Shown here one piece after another: positions 12,830-22,903 of a DNA stretch of 64,000 nucleotides. Numbering within the stretch: position 1 is the first letter of the stretch; each line of letters opens with the position of its first letter. This DNA comes from Lunularia cruciata (Eukaryota > Streptophyta > Marchantiopsida > Lunulariales > Lunulariaceae): positions 29,612,243-29,676,242 of the forward strand of contig OX419761.1 in the NCBI GenBank assembly GCA_948567375.1, in the 5' to 3' direction. A program made the translations under genes and the position numbers. Below the pieces are notes generated by a model. It had not been told where the DNA came from. It saw only the letters and a list, made by a program, of their open reading frames with translations, and did no database searches.

Positions 12830-14700
12830 AAAGATAAGATTGATGACTTTTTTGTAAGGGAAAAATCAACAAATGGGTATAAGATAGAGGATCTTAAGGA
12901 CATGATTCAACATGTCATGTCCAAGACCGTCATGAAGCTATTTAGATTAAAAAGGACATCCTACATAAACCTCAACCAAGCCATCTTCTTTCAACTTTTG
13001 CATGAATAGTGACTAGTGAGTTGAGCAATGATGTTTTGCAAGCATATCAACAAGCTATTGGATGACATGAATATAGGTACAACCATAGTTTTTGCTTCTT
13101 TGTGTTAAAATTCTACATAGGAATGAGCCACCTAACCAAGAAGGAGAAGGAGAAATACTTTGGTCACTTCCACCACTTTACTTATGTCAATGGACATCCA
13201 AATCTACCCAAGGAAATTGAGAAGTACCATGAGGTAGACAAGAAGTTTGCTTGTATCAAGAAAATTGATGCCGGTTACAAAAACCTACAATAGGATCCTC
13301 ATACAAAAGGAGATTGTGACCAGGCCAAAGGTTCAGGCTTCCAAGAAATGCAAACAAGCAATGCAACAATAGACATATAATCTAGTAATAAGGAAGCCAG
13401 GATGTCCTCCAGAATGATAGAGAAAGATAACAAGGAGGTAGGAAGTGACAACTTCTTCACATAGATCTTTTCACCTAACAATAAATAAGTATAGGTAGTA
13501 TCCAAAAATGACAAGGTCCAATAATCAACACCTATAATGGATGAGACCACAAAGTCCTTCTTGTTAAAGGGGAAAGAACCAAAGGAAGAAGACAAAACAA
13601 ACCTTGACACAAGCCTTAGATGAAGATGAAAGATGAAACAAACCCTGTCACAAGCCTTAGCCTTTGTCAACCTCATTTTACAAACACAAAAAGAGGAGGT
13701 ATAGGAATATGACACAACATAAAAGACCCAAAGCCACAAGCTCTGAGTGTTGTACAAGCCTAAAATTGCTACTAAGAGATGAAATAGTCTCCACATTGGT
13801 AGAAGGGTTGCCAAACAAACAATTGCTTGTAGGAATGAGGGTGGAAGAAGTAGAAAACACACCCTTGGCCAACCCTACCAACAAAGCAACCTAACCAGAG
13901 AACCACTAGTAGAAAGGACCACAATCAAATCCTTCCTTGACCAAGTATGATATGAAAGGAAGTCCATCACATGGTTAATGATGATCTATACAATAAAGAC
14001 GGTCATGCTTACAATGAAGGCCTTGGAGGAGCTCTTGCCTTTCTACAAAGAACTCAACACAATGGTTGAAAAACCAATGGCATAGGTTTATCACCTCCAT
14101 CAAATGGCACAATCAATGGCCCAAGAGAAGGTGCTTCTTTGAAATGTGTTAAACAAAGCAACCGCTTGGAGTGCAAAAAAGAAAAAGGAGTTAGATAGGA
14201 TTTAGAAGGATGAGCAGCAACAACACAAGGAATAAAAAATGTTACTCATCTAGTTGAAGGACAAAGCCAATAAAGATCAATCTCAATGCCTTTTACCAAT
14301 GAAAAAAATACAAGGACAAGCTAGGAATATGAAACTACAAACTCTAGAGTCTACAAACCAAACTTGACAGACATTTATTGGCACAATGCTGACAAAAACA
14401 AGATATGAAAACATCAAGAAAAATTACAAATCTTGGACCTAACTATGGGGTTGAAGTATCATTAGGAAAAAGAGTAAAGGAATGAACAAAACTCCTAAGC
14501 AAACAAATGAGCCTAGAGAACAAATAAATTGGGTTGCTTGCAATGATTGGGCATATAACAGCCATGTTGTTGGATCAATTGGAGTGGATGGAAAATGAGA
14601 ACCCCTAGTGGGCAAAGATGAAAGATTATTGGACCCAATTTGATGTGCTAGAATGAAGGTGTACACAAACAACTAGCTTGTGGCAATGGCTGTGAAACTA
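12830..14700 (+). mobile_element. Coiled-coil-protein repeat, copy B (decayed)
   Basis: Plus-strand partner of the 7000-8970 copy. In order it carries IDDFF near 12838; VMKLFRLKRTSYINLNQ near 12940; FYIGMSHLTKKEKEK at 13108 within a 63-codon frame; LVERTTIKSFLDQV; and IYTIKTVMLTMKALEELLPFY near 13990. Charged, coiled-coil-like fragments with stops follow. Collinear spacing (about 1.2 kb from IDDFF to TMKALEE here, about 1.3 kb in the other copy) shows these are two copies of one unit in inverted orientation. No intact frame remains. Confidence 0.55.
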
Positions 14701-15689
14701 CAAGGACATATGACTGCCAAGTTTGAAAAACCTAGGCCCACTTCAAACAACTCATTAAAACATACTAGAAGGAGCTCATAGAGCTAATTCACATATGGAA
14801 TGAAGCAAGTAGTTTGTTACTGGTGCCAACTATTTGTATCAATGATATGTGACCTTGCCAATGATTTCAGACAAAATCAATGGTAGTTATCTTTGTTAGA
14901 AACTACTAAGTGCCATCTTGTAGATAGGATAGTTTAGGGCTTGTAGTTGTAGATCAAGACCCTTTGTTTCAAGTACATAATTTATACATAATAGTAGATA
15001 TTGCAAAGGTCTTGTATTAGTTAGCATATGAAGAAGACCGCATATCAAGGTGGTAGTAGCCATGACCCATTGGTGCTTATGGATTAGGTTTATGGTTAGT
15101 GGATAGAATGTGCTTAACATTGAGTGCTTTAGATATATTTAGGAGATATCTAGCCCTTTATAATTGTTGGATCTCTTTGCAGCCAAGTAGGAAGATGTAT
15201 AAGGTGCTTAGGCTCAATGACCACTGTGTCCATTTGGTGCATCCTTCTTTTGGAGTAAATGGAGTTTATATCATCAAGACTCTTAAGTTGGTGTATTTGG
15301 ATTAGTTTGCATTTTGTAATGGTGATTGCATGCTTATTAAATATGGAGTGAAAAATCCGAGCACATAAGTAGAAGCATTTGAGTGATATAGTTTGTTTGT
15401 GTGGAACTAGAGTGTGCAAATTTAGGTACTCTATGGATGTCAAGAATGATACAAAACTAGGTGGTTGCATGCTTGAGGTATCATTAACATTGTCAAGAGA
15501 GATTGAGCATCATGATCACTTCACCTCTTGTGATGTGGTACATTTCCCCCATACAATTTAGGCATTCCCAAATTCTAGTTGTTAAGGCCCATAATACTAC
15601 CAATCTCATACAACCAAACACTTGTAACGTATCATATCATAAAGTCTTAGGGATCACTACAATGATGTCGGTACAGAATTTGGCCAGGC
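14701..15689. other. AT-rich spacer
   Basis: Several short frames on both strands, none with recognisable domains. No repeat or RNA gene was seen. Confidence 0.35.
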
Positions 15690-15905
15690 AAAAGGAGAAG
15701 GTACAAAAATTCTATGACAAAGTGATCTTTGTTCCAAATGAACCATTACTTCTTGGACTCTTTTGGACTTGAAATATAGTAAGCTTTGCATTTAGTTTGT
15801 CACATTTTTGTAGTGTACCAAGGTTGGTGACATTAACCTCTCTTGGGAGGAAACTTGCTTAAGAGATTAAACATGAAATGATAGATAGTCATGATAATGA
15901 TACTT
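15690..15905 (+). repeat. Dispersed repeat R1, copy 3
   Basis: The most diverged R1 copy. DNA similarity is patchy, but the translation (VQKFYDKVIFVPNEPLLLG, later VTLTSLGRKLA) follows copy 1 (VEKFQGEVTFVMNEQSHS, VTLHSLGNESA). It ends with the same GAAATGATAGATAGTC-type block. All three copies lie on the same strand. Confidence 0.55.
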
Positions 15906-16560
15906 TTATCTCATTTTTAGTCATTTCAAATCCTTGTCCTCTAGGGAAAAACTCATCCTTACCAATTATACTAGTTATACTAATTATATTAGTTTTTTGA
16001 CATTGGGTTATCATATTTGTCTATGGCTTCAAGAATCTTCTATTTTTTCTTTTCCTTAAGAATAACATTGATAATGATCGATTAAGTTTATGGTAAACTT
16101 TAGAATTTACTTGGAGAAAATTGTGTGTGATAAAGCTTTATTTGAAGAAAATTAAATTAAAATATGGGGTAAGTAAAAATTAAAAAAAGACTTTGAACAT
16201 GTGTTGTAAATGAATTGAAATCTTTTGAAATTTACCATATTAAAAATTTAGCATAATTAATTTCTATAAAGTCATTTATCTTATTTTGACTTTTAATCAA
16301 GAGAATGGTTAAATCCTCCCACCTTTTTTACTAAATTGAGTTACCGTACTCTTTTTTAGGGGAATTCAATGTCACTCAAAGTAGATAACACATTAATTTG
16401 ATTTGTATGTAGATCCACATCACATTCTTAATTCTGATGTGTATAGAACATAAGACCGCAAAAAAATGCCTATGCTGGACAGTCAATCTGAAGAGCTAAA
16501 TGGGATAAAGTGTTTGGGATTCCAAATTCAGGGTTGGGTTGTACACAACAAGCTTAAAAA
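15906..16560. other. AT-rich spacer
   Basis: No supported feature; A/T-rich with short poly-A and poly-T runs. Confidence 0.35.
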
Positions 16561-16905
16561 AATTTCTTTTGTAAATTCTTGAGGTTAAGGGTTTAGTGGC
16601 TATTGAGACTTCAAGTATAGTAATAGGCTATCCAAGGAAGCTTTCAAAATTGGTTCCTTGAATTCATGCCATTCAAGGTATAATAAGTTGAGACCCCAAA
16701 TTGGAGAAGGTGCCATCCAAAGGAAGTTCCAATGAATTTGTTTTCTAAATTCTTGAAGTTAAGTGTTGAAGTTCCTTGAATTCTTGCAGGTCAAGGTTTA
16801 ACGGGTTGAGACTTCAAATTGGAAAATGTGCCATCTAGAAGAAGCTTCAAATAATTTTTTTCTTAATTCTTGAGGTTAAGGACTGAAGTTGAAGCTCCAG
16901 ATTGG
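16561..16905 (+). repeat. Imperfect ~118 bp tandem repeat
   Basis: Two units with a 118 bp period are clear. GTTGAGACCCCAAATTGGAG at 16687 recurs as GTTGAGACTTCAAATTGGAA at 16805. TAAATTCTTGAAGTTAAG at 16746 recurs near 16864. A more diverged third unit lies upstream around 16572. Flanked by unremarkable AT-rich sequence. Confidence 0.7.
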
Positions 16906-17984
16906 GGAGTTTACTTTAAGAGAAACTGAGATTTTTGCTTGCCCTCAAAAGCTAATTAGTCTAGTGGGTTCCAATTGTTGCTTAAAATGATAATGCACAA
17001 TTGGCCCTACATGCAACTTCAGCAACATTAGACGGTGGGCTTATTCTGGTATGCATAAAGATCATAAAGGTTTCATTTTCCTGGCTTGAAATTTTATTAT
17101 TTGTAGATATGCTAGGGCTTTTGAAAGATGTGTCTGATAGCAATGTTGTCCAAACTACCTTTTGATGGTTTTTTTCCAATTCAATAGGTGAAAGTCACAA
17201 TGAAAACTCCTCCATCAGCTGCAAATTTAGTATGTAAAGAAATTCTTCTATTTTTCCAACATCAAAAAACTGCCATTCTAGGCAACTTGAAGCTTCATGA
17301 GAATCCAAGCTTAATCAGTTTTCCAACCAACTTCATAACAATTGTTATGTCTATCCAAGTTGTAGCTCACATTTCACGGTTTTTGGTCTCCTTAAAGTTA
17401 GGGTACTCTAAGGAATTGCAATTCATCAAGCATCTAGTTCTAAAGCTATAAGATATAGATGAGAAAAATATAGAAAGATTACTCCAACATTGCTTCTAGG
17501 TGGTCATGCAATGATGCTAGCTGCTACAATGTGATTGATTGTACATCTAATTATTATCATATGCTAATAATATGTTTTTTTGATTGACTCTTAAGTTACA
17601 CTCTTTCAAGGCTCCTACCACATCAAAACAGAACTTGTAGCAACATTTGCAAGTTATCAAAGTTTCCAAGGACTTTGTAGAGTCTAGAAAAGATGCTCTA
17701 GAGAAAGTTCATGTGAGTTATTCCATCAAGTTTAACAAAGTCTTTCAATCTTTGTTTATGTTTGTCACTTTTCACAATATATCAATTTCTCAAATTGATT
17801 CCCAAGAAAAATTAGTATGAAAAAAATAATTTATGTTATGATTGCTTACTTGACTATATCTCCATATCACTAGCATTGTATGTCTCTTCTAATTGTGAAT
17901 TTTTTCATAAAATAAAAAAGTATACATCACTTTCTTATTACCACTTTTCTATGAAGATCATGCATGATGTTGTGCATATATACC
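16906..17984. other. AT-rich spacer
   Basis: An 87-codon plus-strand frame at 17188-17451 has no recognised domain and is not supported as a gene. Nothing else was seen. Confidence 0.35.
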
Positions 17985-18630
17985 TTGCTCCACAACATGC
18001 ATCACTATCAATATCATACACTATAGAAGCACAACTCACACATAAGGCATACATGGACTCTAAAGTGCCACAATAATCAGTTCTTCTTCAACTTGAATCA
18101 ACTCAAATTAGATAAGTACTTGATAATTTACTCAAAAATCTGTCAACAATTGGGCACTAATTATAGTCAAGCCACACCTACTCTAGCTAAGAGACTCCAT
18201 TATAGCCATAGCCATGTCCACCATAGCCAAGAACTTGAAGGCTCAACATCAAAGAAGTGAATTCTCTAGGGCTGCACTTCAAATGTATATCTCTAATTTT
18301 GACCTAGATCTCCAACTCTCACGGTCCCACTGATGCCACACTTGACGATGCAAATGATGCAAGTCATGGAGTGTCCTACCATGTGATTAATACCTCAAAC
18401 ATGAAATCTAACCACCAACAAGTAGTCTATGAGTAACTACCAAAATACCCTAAATTACCAACACTATTATTCCAGTGTCTAGGCAATCTAGCTTCAACAC
18501 CACAAATGTTGTGATAGTTATCTTGTGTATATACATCACTACACAATATATATTGCTATCAACATCATACACTAGAGAAGCACAACTCACACATAAGTCA
18601 TAAATGGACTCTAAAATACCACAATCACTC
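17985..18630 (+). repeat. Cluster of LTR-like repeat fragments
   Basis: Three repeat blocks are stacked here. A ~95 bp block (17985-18080; ATCATACACTATAGAAGCAC) recurs as a direct copy at 18535-18625. Between them, 18090-18338 matches 29138-29383, including TCAAGCCACACC, CTCTAGCTAAG, AACATCAAAGAAGTGA, TTTTGACCT and GGTCCC. Next to it, 18340-18535 matches 35880-36066 (GCAAATGATGCAAG, ACATGAAATCTAAC, CAACAAGTA, ATGAGTAACTACCAAA). The first match probably represents the outer (U3) ends of the LTRs of the minus-strand gypsy element between them; both end in CA on the plus strand, i.e. TG on the element strand. Confidence 0.55.
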
Positions 18631-19299
18631 CCTAGCTAACGGTTAGGTCCCTCTAATGCCAAATAGCCATCTACTCTAAGTATATTGTATACCTTATGGT
18701 GGGCAAAGATCAAGAGGGCCGGGTCCTATCAAGCCATATTGTTAGTTGCTTCTCTACAATCTATACCACATAAAGGGTGAACTAGCTATAGGTCAAGGAC
18801 ATCTAAGACATAACTACTATCCTTAAGGAACCTCTATGAGGGGAGGAGTCAAACATGCCATATGTCATCCTCCCAAACAATTATCACACACCAACATAGT
18901 AGCAACTCCACCAGAAGAGCCGCATAACATACAACACAAGCTTGCTTGTACAAGTGCCAAGCTTGGGTCCATAGTACCATCAATATTAGGGAGGTAGCAT
19001 GGTGCACAATTGTGCACATGATCCTTGCAAACAACACCATCATGTCCTTCCAACATGAGGACTCTAAAAAGAAAAACCTCGAACACTCTCAAGATAGTGC
19101 AACCTAAAGTAACATCAAGTGTTGTTGGTGTTGTTTGTAGTCATGGTGTTGTATACATAGTCACCTAGATGAAATCAATGGATCAAGGGTCTACATCCTC
19201 CTCTTCAAATAGTAACATAGCATAAGGTATCCCTATGCTAAGCTATCACCAAGTTCTCAAAGGAAATTGGCATCACTCTTCAAAAAGTCTTTGCCCATT

Positions 19300-20140
19300 A
19301 AGAACATGCGCTCACCCAGACATCTAGATCATCCAAGTCCAAAATTGCATTAACGTCTTGATGAATGGCCATAGGTAAATCTGGATCTTGTCCATAGAGT
19401 AGAAAGTAAGGAGAGATGGATGCTAAGGAGGCTTGCCAGCTGAACCAATAGCCCATGGCTAACCAAGGTAACTAAAGATCCCAATCTTCCAAGTGGCCTC
19501 TCTACATGCAAACTATACTTTTGCAATCCTCTCTTCACAATCTGAACCACTTTCTTTGCTAAGCCATTTGCCTCAAGGTGATCTTGAGAGGTAGTATGAT
19601 GATAAATCAAATCCTTATCACACAAGATTTGAAACTCACCCAAGAACTCTATACCTTAATCAAACCTCAACTAGTGCACCAAAATGACTAAGAATCTAAT
19701 CCAAGAACAAGTAAGCCATCCTTTCACTAGACTTGTCAAGAATTGCCACCAACTCAATCCACTTGGAGAAGTGCTCCACCATAACCAAAACATATCAATG
19801 ATGTCTCATAGTCAATGGTAAAAGTACAACAAAGTCCAAACTCCAAACTCCAATGGTAACCCAATCCCATGATAGGTAATGAGTGTTATTGTGGCATAAG
19901 AGCATTAAATGATGCTCTAACTTGGTCATAAACCACACATCTAACAACAAATTGCTATCCATTGGTTTGCATATTTGTGCCAACAATAATGACTCTAGAG
20001 TAAGCTGTATGTATGATTTACTCCAAATTGTCCTAGCTCCTCATGAGCATAATGGACCAACTATGGTCTCTAGGATGGAAGGAGGTACTACTTGCATTCT
20101 ACCATCCTCTCATACACAAAGAAGGTGTCTGGCTCCAATC
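19300..20140 (-). pseudogene. G3 integrase, broken
   Basis: Integrase joins retroelement cDNA to host DNA. The translation on the minus strand shows a degraded zinc-binding region (EELGQFGVNHTYSLL followed by SHYW). A catalytic-core block YVLVMVEHFSKWIELVA follows, then FGALVEV and FLGEFQILCDKDL. Next comes HHTTSQDHLEANGLAKKVVQ, the region around the third catalytic acid (the conserved Glu is in LEANGLA), and VKRGLQKY. At least three frame changes and several stops, some at sites where CAG has become TAG. Clearly a pseudogene. Confidence 0.8.
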
Positions 20141-20589
20141 TGAACCGCTTGGCTTGCTTAAGAGCATGGTCTCCCTCCTTGGCACCAACTATGACAACTA
20201 TGCCACCTACACACCAGTGCAAAGATAATCCATTACTAAGACATGATCATGAATATTTTTCTGAATTGTACCACTATCTCCATCCTATGGATATGTGACC
20301 TCAATAACTCCTCTTGTATGCACTAAGAGAGATACCACCAAAGCCTCAAAAATATACAAAAGGGGTAGATGCATGCCAACTTGGCACTATCTCCTCATCT
20401 ATCTTACCATGCCAATGTGCTCTGATCTGATCCTAATGGTTGGGACATGGGTTTCTACTCAACACATATGCATCATGGTTCACCAGTCTAGGTTTGTGAA
20501 ATCATACTCTTGTAAAATCAGAGCCTATCATGCAAGCTTCTCTAAAAGCTTGTTGGACTCCATCAACCACTTTAGTGGTTAATGATTAG

Positions 20590-21378
20590 TGATGAGATTG
20601 ATGGGGTCATCAAATAGGTAATATAAGAAATGTGCTACTACCCATATTGCTACCAAGAAAGCTCCCTCATATGACCTATACTTTACTTCTACTGAATTTT
20701 TGGAGCAACTAGCATAGGCCACCACAACTCCTTCTCCTCATCATCATGATGGGTGAGCATTGCTCCAAGCTCCAATGTACCCCAATGTACCCTTATCAAT
20801 GTGAACCTAGAATTGTCATCCTTTGATTGGTCTTCTAAGAATAGAGGTAGATCTCAACCTCTACTTGAGCTCTAAGAAAGCTCTCTCAAACTCATCTTCC
20901 CAACACCAATCATTTGTATGCTTGGTCAGCTATTTCAGTTTTGACAAGGCCTTGCCAATGACATTAAATCCTCTAATATAATAGCAATAGAAATTCACCA
21001 ACCCAAGGAATGCTCATACTCTACTCACATCCATAGGCTAAGGAATATGTGCAATAACCTTCACCTTGGTCTACTAAACATCAAGTCCTCCAAGGTAGAT
21101 AGCGTGAGCTAAATACTCAACCTACTCATGGAAGAATCTACACTTCCCAAGATTTAATTTGAGTCCATGAGATCTCAATCTCTCAAATAACTCCAGCAAA
21201 TGCCTCTCATGCTCCTCCATAGTAGTGCTATAGACCAAAATGTCATCAATATAGCACCTATCAAAATATAATCTTGCTAAAATCCTATCCATGATCCTCT
21301 AGAACTTGGCAAGAATATTTTTTAATTCAAATTGTAAGAATCTCCATTGATATAATACATCCTTATCGTGAGGATCAA
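20590..21378 (-). pseudogene. G3 reverse transcriptase C-terminal part and RNase H, broken
   Basis: Continues the RT interrupted at 21379. The minus-strand translation begins IDPHDKDVLYQWRF and ELKNILAKF. It runs through IMDRILARLYF to the catalytic motif CYIDDILVYS, then LRSHGLKLNLGKCRFF, VEYLAHAIY and AFLGLVNFYCYYIRGF. RNase H-like sequence with VVAYASCS follows. The order and wording match Ty3/gypsy RT thumb and RNase H. In-frame TAG/TAA stops replace expected Gln codons (for example FFHE-stop-VEY). Confidence 0.85.
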
Positions 21379-22126
21379 TGTAATACCAAGAGCTAGCCAT
21401 ATGATCTAGATGTGAAATTTGGTTTGGTAACATCTAGAATGATGTTATACATGATGGTCAAAATAGATAAGATAGAAGTATCACCAAAAGAGTACTTCTA
21501 CTAATAGGGCAGAAACTGAAATAGACTTGAGAACCTTAGAACCAATAGCTAGACATATGATTTAAAGGTAAGAATTGGTTTGGTAACATTTGGAAGGATG
21601 TTACACATGATGGACTAAACAGATCAGAAAGAGGTATCACCAAAAGGGGACTTCTACTAATAGAGTAGGAACCAAAATATGCCTGAAATCTTTGAAGGCA
21701 ATTTCGGAGGCCTAAGAGGATGAATTATGTGCAGATTGAAAATGTGCAGATTCTCCCCTCCCCCAACAGAGGAAAGGTTGGCCTTCCTTCCCCCTTGCTT
21801 TTTCTTGTCAAGAGCTTTCCAATGGTACCTTACGTGATTCTGAGATTCCTACAAGAAGATTCCCTAAAAGATTCCCTCCGGTCAAAGCTTGTTTGACCAA
21901 CCAGATAGAACCTAGACCAGACATGTCACCCATCCAAGTAAGTAATCCAAGGGTGGATCTTGCTGACATGTCACCTATTTGTGTCCCTAATCCTATGGTG
22001 GAGCTTCCTTGGCGGAGATCCTCTCTGTCTATATAATAAAGAGAAGGTGCTTCCTTGGGGCATCGATTGTTTGAGTATGCAATCTGTGTTTTCTCTCTTC
22101 TCTTATCCTCGGAGTATTACAATCGA
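21374..22126 (+). mobile_element. Solo LTR inserted in G3 reverse transcriptase, with target duplication
   Basis: The 743 bp segment 21379-22121 starts TGTAATA and ends TATTACA, a perfect 7 bp terminal inverted repeat with canonical TG..CA ends. It is flanked by 5 bp ATCAA (21374-21378) and ATCGA (22122-22126), a target duplication differing by one G-to-A transition. Removing it rejoins the RT frame: TTFWAID on one side and IDPHDKDVLYQW on the other. A TATA-like box CTATATAATAAAG lies near 22039, about 80 bp before the end, indicating plus orientation. The left half holds a 156 bp tandem repeat. No internal region or second LTR is present, so this is the product of LTR-LTR recombination. Confidence 0.85.
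21386..21700 (+). repeat. 156 bp tandem repeat in the solo LTR
   Basis: Two imperfect units in the presumed U3. GGTTTGGTAACAT at 21421 recurs at 21577. ACCAAGAGCTAG at 21386 recurs as ACCAATAGCTAG at 21541. AGTATCACCAAAAG and ACTTCTACTAATAG also occur twice with the same 156 bp offset. Tandem U3 repeats often act as enhancers in LTRs; that role is inferred. Confidence 0.85.
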
Positions 22127-22475
22127 TAGCCCAAAATGTTGTCTTGGATTTATCACCCCCCTGATTGGCAACTAATGATATCTTGCTCAAAGATCCAAAG
22201 TATTGAAGACCTTTGTATGCCCAATTATATCAAAGGAGATCTTTGGTATACCAATCATCCCTAGTTTATTAATTGATAGGACAATAATCTCCACATATCT
22301 GCATATTTGTGTAGTTGCCATGCATATCCTTCTTGGTTGGCATCATTGTAGTTGACACATACTCTCCATGTGAAATCTCCACCAAACCATCCTCAAAAAG
22401 ATCTTTACTTTGGCTCCAAATCAATACTCTCTCCATGTCATTATATCAATAGGGACGTCAAAAATTGGCATATCA
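22127..22475 (-). pseudogene. G3 reverse transcriptase N-terminal part, broken
   Basis: The minus-strand translation contains DLFEDGLVEISHGEY, MMPTKKDMHGNY, ICGDYCPIN and KVFNTLDL. After a stop it continues to TTFWAID, directly abutting the solo LTR. These correspond to the early RT blocks of Ty3/gypsy elements of the type carrying a CGDYRPLN-like block. Stops fall where Arg (CGA to TGA) and Gln (CAG to TAG) are expected. Confidence 0.8.
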
Positions 22476-22788
22476 CTAGTAAGCTCAATCTAAATCTAGT
22501 TCCTTTTAGGTCACCCAAATCCTTCATATTAGAGGTAAAACAACTTGTGTAGCTCCTCAAGAACCTCCAAATTCTCCATCTTTCCCCTCCTATAAGCTTA
22601 GGTCCAAGATCTAGCTCCCAAGTATCCTTTGTACTTGATATAAGAGTGGCAGACATATTGATTGGTTTCTACTTTCATCCCTTGGGAGGAATAATGTCAT
22701 TTTTTCTAACCATTAGGGGTCCCAATCTTAGTGAGAAAAACTCCCTTGTATGTGGCTACAAGATCCATATCTCCTCTAGCTGCATCCC

Positions 22789-22903
22789 AAGTAGACCAAG
22801 CATGTAATCCAAGTAGACCTTGCTCACTTGGATGGACCCCAAGTAGACCAAGAGTGTAATCCAAGTAGACCATGCTCACTTGGATGGACCCTAAGTAGAC
22901 CAC
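22789..22903 (+). repeat. 52 bp tandem repeat, 2.2 units
   Basis: Units 22789-22840 and 22841-22892, followed by 11 bases of a third. Each begins AAGTAGACCAAG and ends ACTTGGATGGACC. The two full units differ at only a few positions, so the duplication is younger than the surrounding decay. Confidence 0.9.

Noticed and set aside
13299..13862. A 187-codon minus-strand frame
   Set aside because: It is the reverse shadow of the coiled-coil repeat copy B, whose plus strand aligns to copy A; the minus translation is hydrophobic and matches nothing.
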